From contig OMXS01000015.1 in NCBI GenBank assembly GCA_900315095.1, positions 1 to 64,000 of the forward strand: a DNA stretch of 64,000 nucleotides, in the 5' to 3' direction. Shown in pieces: positions 54,701-63,297 of the stretch. This DNA is from an uncultured Prevotellaceae bacterium (lineage in GTDB: Bacteria > Bacteroidota > Bacteroidia > Bacteroidales > Bacteroidaceae). Below the pieces are notes generated by a model. It saw nothing but the letters and a program-made list of their open reading frames with translations. It searched no databases and was not told where the DNA came from. Position 1 is the stretch's first letter. Each line of letters begins with the position of its first letter. Both the position numbers and the translations under genes were made by a program.

Positions 54701-54708
54701 TATCTTTG
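54701..54708 (+). promoter_or_regulatory. -7 box of lysis gene group
   Basis: TATCTTTG 19 bases before ATG 54727; suggests separate control of holin and spanin-like genes. Confidence 0.5.
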
Positions 54709-54726
54709 CATTGAAACAATGACAAT

Positions 54727-54981
54727 ATGACGAACAACATCAAAGAATGGGTGCAGTACGGCACGGCAGTGGCAATGATACTATCCGGTATCGTACTGGC
54801 ATTCCTGTCTTTCTTCCTCAATGGGTACGACATCGCTGATGGAGTGCTATGGTACATCGCTCAGGCTCTGACCTATGCCGGTGGAATATTCGGCGTGAGC
54901 ATCTATTTCAAAACGAAACTTGGTCAAGCGGAAGCGCAGTTGCGCGAACTAATAAAAGAAGAGAAACATGAAGAAGTCTAA
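54727..54981 (+). CDS. Holin
   Basis: 84 residues with two membrane helices ('YGTAVAMILSGIVLAFLSFF' and 'VLWYIAQALTYAGGIFGVSI') joined by a short turn, and a charged C-terminal tail ('LRELIKEEKHEEV'). This is the size and layout of a class II holin. It should open the inner membrane to let the endolysin act. Overlaps the next gene by 14 bases. Confidence 0.8.
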   Translation: MTNNIKEWVQYGTAVAMILSGIVLAFLSFFLNGYDIADGVLWYIAQALTYAGGIFGVSIYFKTKLGQAEAQLRELIKEEKHEEV

Positions 54982-55501
54982 CATTGAGGAGATAGGTGCC
55001 TGGATAGTGGTGGCGTGGATTGTGTTCCTCGCCGGCATGGGTGTCAATGTGCTCGTGTCTCGCTGCTCTGGCCAGCAGCCTGCTGACAAGGCTCCTCAGC
55101 CTTCAGCAAAAGTACAGTGGCGCACACATAAAGTTCCTGCACCTGCAGAGACGATATATCAGACTAAGCGGATACCGCCAGAGCCTGTTGACACGCAGGA
55201 GATAATAAGGCAATATCTCGCGGAACATATCTACCGTGACACGGTGTTCCACAACGATACGGCAATGCTCGTCATACGCGACACCTTGTGGAGAAACAAC
55301 TTAGCAGGCCGTGAGGTAATGCTCACGTTCAATTCGGACAGATTCGCGAGGCACCATTCTCTCGGTCTGCTTTCTTCTCTGGGAAGCAACCACGCGGCTC
55401 TCATGGCGGCATACCGGTACCGGCACTGGTTCGTCGCGGCAGGATATGACTTCCCGCAACAGTCGCCGACAGTCTCCGTCGGCTATCTATATAACTGGTA
55501 A
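54968..55501 (+). CDS. Membrane-anchored lysis protein (spanin-like)
   Basis: 177 residues: N-terminal membrane helix ('EIGAWIVVAWIVFLAGMGVN'), then a Pro/Gln-rich periplasmic stretch and a C-terminal beta-like part ('MAAYRYRHWFVAAGYDF'). Coupled to the holin, as inner-membrane spanin genes usually are. No lipoprotein partner was found. Function is inferred from position and topology. Confidence 0.62.
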   Translation: MKKSNIEEIGAWIVVAWIVFLAGMGVNVLVSRCSGQQPADKAPQPSAKVQWRTHKVPAPAETIYQTKRIPPEPVDTQEIIRQYLAEHIYRDTVFHNDTAMLVIRDTLWRNNLAGREVMLTFNSDRFARHHSLGLLSSLGSNHAALMAAYRYRHWFVAAGYDFPQQSPTVSVGYLYNW

Positions 55502-55502
55502 T

Positions 55503-55856
55503 ATGACACTTGAATATCTTGAAATAATGGAGGAAACGAAAAAATCACCGATGACGGCAAGGCAGATGATCGACGAACTGGATGCTCGCACACTGCCAGA
55601 CGGCAAGAAACGCATCATGTCTATCAAGTTCTGCACTCTCGAGGGGAAACTGCACTTCTTCCCTCAGGTGTATGTCACAGGAGTGAAGGGGGTGAACATG
55701 AAGAAGATGCGGTTTCGTGGGATACAACCATGCGACTGCAAGGGCAACCCCGAGGAACATGTCTTTCCGGTGAAGATAACTAACATCATCGAACTCAACG
55801 GTCATCCCATTGACTGGAGCAATGGATATAACCGTCAAACATCACCCACAACATAA
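55503..55856 (+). CDS. Hypothetical phage protein
   Basis: 117 residues from ATG 55503, just after the previous stop (ATG 55527 also possible). Contains 'MSIKFCTLEGKLHFFPQVYV', 'MKKMRFRGIQPCDCKGNPEE' and 'VFPVKITNIIELNGHPIDW'. Looks like a compact beta domain; ends two bases before the portal gene. Not recognised. Confidence 0.65.
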   Translation: MTLEYLEIMEETKKSPMTARQMIDELDARTLPDGKKRIMSIKFCTLEGKLHFFPQVYVTGVKGVNMKKMRFRGIQPCDCKGNPEEHVFPVKITNIIELNGHPIDWSNGYNRQTSPTT

Positions 55857-55858
55857 CC

Positions 55859-57256
55859 ATGGTAGAAATAGAGTACAACAAGGAGGGCACGCCTCTTCTG
55901 ATGCAGTCAACATCTTTCTTCGCGTCAACTGTTAGCGACCGCGAGGCTATAAAGGAGCGTTCTAAGGCTCTTTTCCCCTATGACGACGACACGAGGGAAT
56001 TCATCTATCTTGATAATAAGCGTGTAGTGTCGTGGGGTAAAGACAACATGTTTCCGGCAATGGCCATCGACACCGTGCGCACGACAACTGTGCTCAACAC
56101 TGGTCTGAAGTTCCTCATGCGCCTGACAATGGGGCAGGGGATTTTCCCGTGCGAGGTGACGGGTTATGACGATGACGGAAACGAGATACTGACGCCCATC
56201 AAGGACGATGCCATCAAGGAATGTATCTCGTCGCGCATGGTGAGACGCTACATGGAGAAGGTGCTGCGCGACTACCTGAAGGTGGGAGTGGGCGTGGCTC
56301 AGTTTGTCCCGAACGCGAAGGGGGATATCATAGGCATCAACGCACTCAACTGTCTGCACTATCGCTTCACGGTGCCTGACGTGGACGGCAACCAGGAGTG
56401 CATAGTGGCAAACTCATGGCAGAACGCAGCGGTGGGTACGAGCAGGCACGAGTCGCCTGACAAGAAGGACAGACCTGACTACTGGACGCTGCCGCTACTA
56501 ATGGACTTTGACCCGGAACTTCACGCAGAGGTTCTGCAGTTCCGAGGAAAGATGCCACGTGGCTTCGCCTATGCTGTGAGGGATGCCTGGTCTAACGATG
56601 AGATATACAGCGAGCCTATATGGTGGGCTGCATACGTTCTGGGGTGGATTGACATTGCGCACAAGATACCGCAGTTCCTCCGGACTGCATATAAGAATCA
56701 GACTACATGGAAGTGGCATGTGCAGATTCCTTATTCCTTCTGGGATAAGAAGTTTCCGCTCGCCGACTTCGAGAATGACGCGAAGAAGCGCGAAGGGAAG
56801 ATTAACGAGTACATGAACAGTATAGAGCGCAACCTTCTCGGACCAGAGAACGCCGAGAAGCCTATCTTCACCAACTATGCCGTCAATGAGTATAACGGCA
56901 GGGTGGAGGAGGAGTGGAAGATTACACCGCTGTCAAACAAGTACAACGCGGGACAGGAGAACCTGGTTACTTCTTCAGCAGCGAACTCGGAGATTCTCTT
57001 TGCTCTCATGGTGAACCCTAACGTGATGGGCAGCCAGATGCCTGGTGGTGTCTACGCTGGCAATCAGGGCGGAAGCAACATTCGCGAGGCGTTCCTCGTG
57101 AACATAGCCAACGCATGGCTCGACCGCCAGAACATTCTCGACCCGCTGCGTCTCTTCCTGAAGATGAAGTTCAACAAGGATGTGGAACTCCGTTTCCGCA
57201 ACACCATACTAACCACGCTCGACAGCGGGGCAGGAACAACACGTAAACTCTCGTAA
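55859..57256 (+). CDS. Portal-like protein
   Basis: 465 residues. 'DNKRVVSWGKDNMFPAMAID' and 'LKFLMRLTMGQGIFPCEVTG' in the N-terminal part, 'LRDYLKVGVGVAQFVPNAKG' and 'TSSAANSEILFALMVNPNVM' later, ending 'LRFRNTILTTLDSGAGT'. This pattern is that of phage portal proteins (DNA entry ring). It is unusual that it sits among tail-fibre genes, 20 kb from the terminase. No other portal candidate is seen, which supports the call. Confidence 0.7.
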   Translation: MVEIEYNKEGTPLLMQSTSFFASTVSDREAIKERSKALFPYDDDTREFIYLDNKRVVSWGKDNMFPAMAIDTVRTTTVLNTGLKFLMRLTMGQGIFPCEVTGYDDDGNEILTPIKDDAIKECISSRMVRRYMEKVLRDYLKVGVGVAQFVPNAKGDIIGINALNCLHYRFTVPDVDGNQECIVANSWQNAAVGTSRHESPDKKDRPDYWTLPLLMDFDPELHAEVLQFRGKMPRGFAYAVRDAWSNDEIYSEPIWWAAYVLGWIDIAHKIPQFLRTAYKNQTTWKWHVQIPYSFWDKKFPLADFENDAKKREGKINEYMNSIERNLLGPENAEKPIFTNYAVNEYNGRVEEEWKITPLSNKYNAGQENLVTSSAANSEILFALMVNPNVMGSQMPGGVYAGNQGGSNIREAFLVNIANAWLDRQNILDPLRLFLKMKFNKDVELRFRNTILTTLDSGAGTTRKLS

Positions 57257-57259
57257 GAT

Positions 57260-58384
57260 ATGCCGCAACTGAAGAACTTTACTCCTCCACTATGGGCATC
57301 AGAACTCGACGATGTGTATGTAGCCGCAACGGATGACGTGGCGGTGCGCATTCGTATCGACGATGCCGATGGGGTGACAAGGTATGACAACACCGCAACA
57401 TATACTCCCGTCGATGGGAAGGTGAGGTTTGGTGAGTTGTCTAAACTTGTCAACCAGGCTATTCTTCTCAGCCAAGAGATGAAGGGTGGCATATCTACAG
57501 CCGAAACGCTGCGCAAACCGTATGCCGATATCACGTTCTCTTTCCCTGAGACTTCACAGAGTTTCACCGGCAGGGTGTACTACTATTCCGGCTACTACCG
57601 CGAGGGGGTTGGCGACATGGAAGAGTTCCCCATGCAGATAGACCATGCTCGTGTGACTCCTAATCAGAAGTTCTGGGTGTGGGTACCAAAGATGGGTAAC
57701 GCGACGAGACGGGTGAGCGCAAGGGTGGTATATACATACGACGGCTCAAGGCAGGAGACCACTATTGATATCGCTTCTTATTCGACTGGCTCTGGGTACC
57801 AGTTGCTTGACGCATCAATGAATGCGCTCTTCTCGTCGAGGATATCACCGATGGTGTGGAAGAATTGTACTGTTCATTCGTATGATATCATTCTGCGAAC
57901 AGCAGGGGAGCAGACTGACCAGATTCATGTCACAGTGGACCATAACCACTACTTCACTGAGACGCCTTTTGCTTTCATCAATTCCTTCGGACTGCCTGAG
58001 ATTTACGTCTTCAGAGGCATCGACGAGGAGGAGCATGAGATGGATGCTGACTTTGGGCAGTGCGAGTGGAGATATACCCGTCTCGACGCGGAGTTCTGGC
58101 TGGAGCATAAGACTAACAGCGGGTGGATATCACGAGAGGAAAAGGCAACAGTGCTCGAGGTCCACCGCTCGCCTGAGGTGAACTTGTTCGCCGACTATAG
58201 GATGATGGTACCTGTAACCATTACGGACATCGACGCTAAGTTCCGCAAGTCTAAGACAGCGCCGGAGTCTATAACTCTCACATGGCGTATCGCCGACAAG
58301 AGAGATATCTACGAGGTGGACACGGCAACGTCAATGGCTGGCCACGGAACTTTTGATGAAACGTTCTCATTACCATTCGATTAA
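57260..58384 (+). CDS. Tail protein with GTFDxTFxxPFD C-terminus
   Basis: 374 residues, beta-rich ('ITFSFPETSQSFTGRVYYYS', 'DQIHVTVDHNHYFTETPFAF'). The C-terminus 'GHGTFDETFSLPFD' matches that of the 172-residue protein at 53303. Placed just before the fibre genes; probably part of the tail tip. Not recognised otherwise. Confidence 0.7.
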   Translation: MPQLKNFTPPLWASELDDVYVAATDDVAVRIRIDDADGVTRYDNTATYTPVDGKVRFGELSKLVNQAILLSQEMKGGISTAETLRKPYADITFSFPETSQSFTGRVYYYSGYYREGVGDMEEFPMQIDHARVTPNQKFWVWVPKMGNATRRVSARVVYTYDGSRQETTIDIASYSTGSGYQLLDASMNALFSSRISPMVWKNCTVHSYDIILRTAGEQTDQIHVTVDHNHYFTETPFAFINSFGLPEIYVFRGIDEEEHEMDADFGQCEWRYTRLDAEFWLEHKTNSGWISREEKATVLEVHRSPEVNLFADYRMMVPVTITDIDAKFRKSKTAPESITLTWRIADKRDIYEVDTATSMAGHGTFDETFSLPFD

Positions 58385-58402
58385 CATTAACATATATACA
58401 TT

Positions 58403-59068
58403 ATGACACCACAAGAGATTATACAGATTGGACAACAAATTGCGGGAGAAACCACCGAAGGAGGCAACACCGCCGAACGTGTAGGTGGGGTAATTGAAGG
58501 CATAGGCCTCCGTCTGCAGGCGATATTGACTGAAATAGACAACCTACCCAGCGTGGGGGACGATGAAATCAGTTCAACATCGACAAACTTCGTCAAAAAC
58601 CTCGTCATCTATTCCGCTCTGCAATCCCTGAAGAGCGAAATAAACGGCACCACTAGCGCGCGCATCGAGGCGCTTCAGACAACAGTGAGCGGTTGGATTT
58701 CCAGCCTTAGAAGCACTCTCGAAGATGAGATTGCTAATGCGGTACCAGGCATGCAGGCTCTCGTCTCGCAGTTGACAACACTAAAGAATGAACTGACTCC
58801 GCTAAAAACCGCTCTCGAGACTCTTGTATCTGACACTCAGAACGTTAATCGAATGCTCGTGCAGAACGAGGCTCAAAGGCAGGAGAACTTTGCAAACCTC
58901 AAAGTAGAGATGCACAATACAGTGTCGAACGAAATAGCGAGAATGGAGGAACTAATAGGGGATATATCCGACATTCTCGACGATATAAACGGAGAGACAT
59001 TGGACGAGGGATATTGGTCGCCAACACCTGATCCAGAACTCGTTGATGACGAGCAGGGAGATAACTAA
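58403..59068 (+). CDS. Coiled-coil tail fibre shaft protein
   Basis: 221 residues with long heptad repeats ('LQTTVSGWISSLRSTLEDEI', 'LTTLKNELTPLKTALETLVS') and an acidic tail. It lies directly before the DGR target gene. Such proteins form trimeric shafts that carry or connect receptor-binding tips; the function is inferred from structure and place. Confidence 0.7.
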   Translation: MTPQEIIQIGQQIAGETTEGGNTAERVGGVIEGIGLRLQAILTEIDNLPSVGDDEISSTSTNFVKNLVIYSALQSLKSEINGTTSARIEALQTTVSGWISSLRSTLEDEIANAVPGMQALVSQLTTLKNELTPLKTALETLVSDTQNVNRMLVQNEAQRQENFANLKVEMHNTVSNEIARMEELIGDISDILDDINGETLDEGYWSPTPDPELVDDEQGDN

Positions 59069-59106
59069 AATTTATCTAGGATGCGCCAAATTAAAGAAAT
59101 TATACT

Positions 59107-59114
59107 TACCTTTG
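59107..59114 (+). promoter_or_regulatory. -7 box of DGR target gene
   Basis: TACCTTTG 14 bases before ATG 59128, so the target gene can be transcribed separately from the tail operon. No clear -33 TTG. Confidence 0.5.
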
Positions 59115-59127
59115 CAAACTCAAATAT

Positions 59128-61140
59128 ATGGCAACAATTAAAGCAAAACTCCGAAGAATACTTGAAAGCAAGGCAGACATTAAGGCTGCCATCGAGGAGA
59201 ACGATGTTCCTGTTGGGAACGCCAAACTCTCCGATTACGGCGACAAGATAAGGCAAATCACAAGCAAGGCGACAACATCAAATAAGTATTGCGTAGGACG
59301 TTGGGAGTCATGGGCAACCATGAATCCAGATGCAATGCGTGTGGATGGCGATGTGTCTCTTGCTCTTGACTGGTACCCTGTTCTTGTTGACATGTCACCC
59401 GTGAATGGTGAAGTGAAGAAACGTCCAGTAGGCTGGTTGATGAGAAACAACTTTCTTCGTTTTGAGGATGGTTCGTTTGCGCCGACGATAGGCATAACAG
59501 CGGGACAGGCGAGACAGTGCCTCATGCAGACACTGTACCTTGACCCTAACCAAGAGAACCTATATTGTCATGCCGGAGAATACAATCCTGAGACTTTCTA
59601 CAATGAGTACGGAATGACACAGAAACTCTACAATGCAGAAGGAGAGGAAGTGCGCATACTGCGCCCATGGGAGACAGTCGAAAAAAAATACAGCATCTTC
59701 ATAGCACGCAAGGATACTGTCTATCTTCTCGATCACGAGGAAGGTGCCGACGGCAGCCAACTGAACGGAATCATCGCTGATAATGGCAAGGTGGACGGTG
59801 TGAAGGGGCTGCATCCCCTCGTTCCCACAGGAATAGCGGCGGGACCATGTACGGAAATTAGCGGACAACTGCGTTGTTTCTATTTTGACTATCCTACTGG
59901 AGAGGTGGGATGCAACGGACTGGCACCTACGAACGATTTGACGGGCACAGGTGAACTTTTCTTCGGCGACGGAACGTATCCCCGCGTGTTGGATAACGAT
60001 GTAGAGGGAGATAATGCCCTCTATCCTGACGACGATGGCATCGGGGTAAACCAGGCGAAAAATGCCAAGAAGGCAAGGGCATGCAACGCAGACCCGACAA
60101 AGCCGTATCCTGTGGCAGAGGGCGGGTGGCATCCGTGGAACACGTTTATCACTTGCCTGGAACTAGCCTATGGAACAAAAAACCTTTATACGGCAGCGAG
60201 GTTCTCGTCAGGAATTTCGTCTAACGATATGAGCAATAACGCTACAAACTGGTTAGCAAATGGCGGTGTGCGCCATAAACTCACCACGGCTTCTGCATGG
60301 ACCTATACTCAATGGTTGACGAATAATAGCACTATCTATTATGACAATGCCGGACACCGTACCTCTATGTCACATTTGCTGAATAGGCAGGCCCCAAAGA
60401 TGTTCTGCATGGAAGCGCAAATGGCGTTGTCTATGGCAGCAGAACTTGGCGTGGCGCCAGGACAGAACTTCACGTTCTACGGAAAGACGTATTCATATCA
60501 GACGCCTACTGGTGCCACACCACTACTCAGCGGAAGAATGAACGCGCGTCTGTACCGTACTCGTACAATGACACTGCACGCTTTTAACAGCGGAAAACAA
60601 GCCGTAACCTTCGACATAGAGTGTCGTTTGCGTGCTCCTATAGCAGAGGGAATGAATCTTTGCGGCGACCACTTTGTCTATATGGGCGGAGGCTTGGAGA
60701 TAGTGACCACTTACCAGAACTCAGCACATCGTGTGCGCGAGTACATTGAGTGTGATCAGACAAAGTGGAAGGGGATCAATCATGTGGTGGACCAGACAGC
60801 AGACTATGACTTCATGTCTGACTATGAGCATCTTGGCGAGGCGGAAGTCACAGAAAACGATTATGTGGGTCTAAGGACTTCTTATGGAGTCTGGAAATTG
60901 GAGAAGGCGCCAAGCATAACAACAGGAGAATGTTGCTACACATGGGAGGCGTCTTTAGGTACAGCAGCGAACCACCGCTACCGTGCCGGCCTCCGTGTTC
61001 GTGGCTCTGCTGCTACTGCATTTGCTGCGGCGCGCTCGGTTGCTTGCCTTTTCCTGGCCTCCTATTGTAATGCTACTTATGCTGGGTCTGCTCAAGTGCT
61101 TCTCGACGTAGAAAGCGCAGCAGCGACGCAGTCGCAATAA
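59128..61140 (+). CDS. DGR target protein (variable tail tip/receptor-binding protein)
   Basis: 670 residues. The N-terminal 45 residues ('LRRILESKADIKAAIEENDV', 'PVGNAKLSDYGDKIRQI') are of the attachment type seen in Bacteroidetes phage fibres. The C-terminal part ends in the variable repeat (residues 621-655), probably on a C-type-lectin-like fold as in other DGR targets. Ten of these 35 residues differ from those encoded by the template (621 S-G, 627 N-S, 630 N-T, 632 I-F, 633 D-A, 639 N-A, 641 N-L, 642 N-F, 646 N-Y, 651 N-Y). It should contact the host receptor. Confidence 0.88.
   Translation: MATIKAKLRRILESKADIKAAIEENDVPVGNAKLSDYGDKIRQITSKATTSNKYCVGRWESWATMNPDAMRVDGDVSLALDWYPVLVDMSPVNGEVKKRPVGWLMRNNFLRFEDGSFAPTIGITAGQARQCLMQTLYLDPNQENLYCHAGEYNPETFYNEYGMTQKLYNAEGEEVRILRPWETVEKKYSIFIARKDTVYLLDHEEGADGSQLNGIIADNGKVDGVKGLHPLVPTGIAAGPCTEISGQLRCFYFDYPTGEVGCNGLAPTNDLTGTGELFFGDGTYPRVLDNDVEGDNALYPDDDGIGVNQAKNAKKARACNADPTKPYPVAEGGWHPWNTFITCLELAYGTKNLYTAARFSSGISSNDMSNNATNWLANGGVRHKLTTASAWTYTQWLTNNSTIYYDNAGHRTSMSHLLNRQAPKMFCMEAQMALSMAAELGVAPGQNFTFYGKTYSYQTPTGATPLLSGRMNARLYRTRTMTLHAFNSGKQAVTFDIECRLRAPIAEGMNLCGDHFVYMGGGLEIVTTYQNSAHRVREYIECDQTKWKGINHVVDQTADYDFMSDYEHLGEAEVTENDYVGLRTSYGVWKLEKAPSITTGECCYTWEASLGTAANHRYRAGLRVRGSAATAFAAARSVACLFLASYCNATYAGSAQVLLDVESAAATQSQ
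60988..61092 (+). repeat. DGR variable repeat (VR)
   Basis: 105 bases that align without gaps to the template at 61252-61356 (offset 264). They differ at 14 positions, all of them adenines in the template. The following AAGTG (61094-61098) also matches, after a single C-for-G change, as expected for the boundary element called IMH. Confidence 0.92.
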
Positions 61141-61158
61141 AGGTCGACGCAGTCGACC
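61123..61158 (+). promoter_or_regulatory. Tandem GCA-triloop hairpins downstream of VR
   Basis: GCGAC-GCA-GTCGC (61123-61135) and GGTCGAC-GCA-GTCGACC (61142-61158), perfect stems of 5 and 7 bp with the same loop. GNA triloops are very stable in DNA. In the Bordetella phage DGR a hairpin/cruciform after the VR is needed for efficient retrohoming, so these probably mark the target. Confidence 0.7.
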
Positions 61159-61251
61159 GCTCAACTAAAATCCATTCGTCTCCCGACAAGACATGCAAAG
61201 GGACCTGCCCACTGAAACGGGAAAGGATGGTTGAGAAAACGGTACCGACAT

Positions 61252-61356
61252 AGCCTCCGTGTTCGTGGCAATGCTGCTAATGCAATTGATGCGGCGCGCT
61301 CGGTTAATTGCAATAACCTGGCCTCCAATTGTAATGCTACTAATGCTGGGTCTGCT
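61252..61356 (+). repeat. DGR template repeat (TR)
   Basis: Intergenic, 105 bases, 21 adenines of which 16 lie in eight AAT/AAC codons in the VR frame (typical of DGR templates, since AAY cannot mutate to a stop by A changes). Read in the VR frame it gives N-rich 'RGNAANAIDAARSVNCNNLA'. Followed by a GAAGTG boundary (CAAGTG in VR) and a 130-base spacer to the reverse transcriptase. Confidence 0.92.
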
Positions 61357-61492
61357 GAAGTGTAAAAGACGAGTGTCGGTGTCGTGGCCTGAAGTGCCGA
61401 ATTCATAAGACAAGGCAGTAAGAGCATTCTATGTAAAGAGGCTGCCGGCAAAGGCGGTTGAGATACCGCTGATGTCATGCTCAAGCACTTGA

Positions 61493-62854
61493 ATGTTTAC
61501 GAAAGAACAAATATTAAAGGCAATGGAAAAGGCGGCGCGAGGACATCGAGGGAAACCTGAGGTCAGGCGCATGATGGAGGAGAAGGATGCTTATGCTGAC
61601 ATGCTCCTCCACGACATTGCCGATGGTTCCTACGTCAAGAATTTGCAGTACCGTCGTCTCGAGAAAACGAACGCCAACGGGAAAAGGAGGAAATTGCTTT
61701 CACCATCGTTGTACACGAGAGTACTGCAGACAATCTTCGTGCTGAATGTCACTCCAATCTACGACAAGCATGACCCGCTAATTGCCCTCAACTGCAAAGA
61801 GGGATGTGGAATAACTACGAAGGAGAGAAAACGAAGCGTGGTGAGAAGGATGAAGCATTTGGTCTATGACAGAACTGACCTAAAGTACGGAATGCTTTGC
61901 GATCAGAGGAAATGCTATGAGCATATCAAGGTTAAGGTATTCCGGAAGAAACTGAAACGACTTATTGCGGACAAACGCCTCATTGACTTCTATGTCAACG
62001 TGGTGTTCACTCCTGATGGAGAGTTTCCTATCGGCACACCGTCATCACCGCTGGCGCATCATATCATAATGCTTGACATGGATTGCATGGTGCATTCCAT
62101 GGCTCCAGTCGTGCTGAGGTATGCCGACAATTATTTCCTTGCGGCGCAAACTGCAGAAGAACTGCAGAGAGCGAAATGGAGATTGCGCAACTGGTGGTGG
62201 TACGACCTCGGTTTAAGAATGAAACGACATGACGTGTCGTTATTCCCGATGACGCAGAGCATCGATTTCTGCGGATATGTCTTCCATAGAAACGGGGGTA
62301 AGACAATAACGTCTCACGACAAGGGCTATACTACCATCAGGAAGAGCACAGAGAAAAGAGCACGGAAAAGCGACTCTAAGGCATGGCCAAGTTACTACGG
62401 CATGTTGTCGCACGCGGACGCATTCGGATTGATAACTAAAATAGAAAGGAACATGAAATTGCAAGAACTGTCATCAAGAAAGCGCATTGACAGGAAGATG
62501 GATGCGCGGAAGATTGAGGTAAAAGAATTGGCAGAAAACAACACTGTCTTCACAATCTATGACTATGAGATAAGGAGAAACGGAGACGGCGTGGCCAACT
62601 GGATAAAGTGCCTAATCGGCATACCAGAGACAAAGGACGGGCAGCCGACGGGTAAAATCCAGGCAAGAGAGTTTCACGGGAATTACAGTTGCCTCATTCA
62701 GTCGATGGAACTATGGGAAAAGGAATTTGGGAAGTCCAACATACTGCCCATAGAAGAAGCAGAGATAGAAAACCAGTGCGGGTATATCTTTAAGGGGAGC
62801 ACCAATCAATTAACATATATAGATGATGATTATAAGCAAAGTAATGGTTCCTGA
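61493..62854 (+). CDS. DGR reverse transcriptase
   Basis: 453 residues. RT motifs: Asp137 in 'MLCDQRKCYEHI' (motif A), 'FPIGTPSSPLAHH' (178-190), catalytic 'LRYADNYFLAA' (YADN at 210-213 in place of YxDD), 'IDFCGYVFH' (257-265), thumb-like 'SYYGMLSHADA' (300-310). It copies the template RNA into cDNA with errors at A. About 115 extra C-terminal residues from about 340 ('ENNTVFTIYDYEIRRNGDGV') form a separate beta-like domain. The gene follows the TR by 130 bases, as in known DGRs, and overlaps the next gene by 32 bases. Confidence 0.9.
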   Translation: MFTKEQILKAMEKAARGHRGKPEVRRMMEEKDAYADMLLHDIADGSYVKNLQYRRLEKTNANGKRRKLLSPSLYTRVLQTIFVLNVTPIYDKHDPLIALNCKEGCGITTKERKRSVVRRMKHLVYDRTDLKYGMLCDQRKCYEHIKVKVFRKKLKRLIADKRLIDFYVNVVFTPDGEFPIGTPSSPLAHHIIMLDMDCMVHSMAPVVLRYADNYFLAAQTAEELQRAKWRLRNWWWYDLGLRMKRHDVSLFPMTQSIDFCGYVFHRNGGKTITSHDKGYTTIRKSTEKRARKSDSKAWPSYYGMLSHADAFGLITKIERNMKLQELSSRKRIDRKMDARKIEVKELAENNTVFTIYDYEIRRNGDGVANWIKCLIGIPETKDGQPTGKIQAREFHGNYSCLIQSMELWEKEFGKSNILPIEEAEIENQCGYIFKGSTNQLTYIDDDYKQSNGS

Positions 62855-63191
62855 GTCTGTCAAAGACGGACAGGGAACACTCCTAAGGAGAAACGGTAAA
62901 GTGGTGGCCTACGAACGTGGGTCGGTGGCAAATGTCTATATCTTCCATGAAGATACAGAAGAAGGTACGAGGGCAATGGAACTGAAAGTGCCAATACCCA
63001 TAACAAGAGCAAAGTGCATCAACGCTGCAGAAATGGCTGCTTATGGGCTGAATGACGCGATGGACGTGGCATCTTTCGCCTCTTCCTTGAGCCGGAAGGA
63101 ACGCAAGGGCGAAGATATTGAAGAGGTCCAAGAACACGATGCCTTCATAGGTGAAGTGAAAGAAGAACTCACAGCACTTGGAATTTTGTAA
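62823..63191 (+). CDS. Small protein overlapping the reverse transcriptase gene
   Basis: 122 residues (ATG 62823 or 62826). Beta-like N-terminal half ('GTLLRRNGKVVAYERGSVAN', 'AMELKVPIPITRAKCINAAE') and a helical acidic C-terminal half ('KGEDIEEVQEHDAFIGEVKE'). It occupies a place where an accessory protein of a DGR could lie, but does not look like the basic four-helix Avd. Not recognised. Confidence 0.65.
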   Translation: MMIISKVMVPESVKDGQGTLLRRNGKVVAYERGSVANVYIFHEDTEEGTRAMELKVPIPITRAKCINAAEMAAYGLNDAMDVASFASSLSRKERKGEDIEEVQEHDAFIGEVKEELTALGIL

Positions 63192-63250
63192 CTCACAATT
63201 TTGTTTTTCATAGTAGTATTTGAATTATAGTTTAGTAGTAATTGTTCGGC

Positions 63251-63277
63251 AAGCCCTCGCAGTGATTGCGAGGGCTT
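63251..63277. terminator. Late-operon terminator
   Basis: 11-bp perfect stem AAGCCCTCGCA (63251-63261) with TGCGAGGGCTT (63267-63277), loop GTGAT, then TTCC. Closes the DGR operon and may serve the convergent minus-strand genes too. Confidence 0.8.
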
Positions 63278-63297
63278 TTCCTTGACAGTAACGGGAG

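Noticed and set aside
62823..63191. Classical Avd accessory protein of the DGR
   Set aside because: Beta-rich N-terminal half and acidic C-terminal half do not match the basic four-helix Avd.
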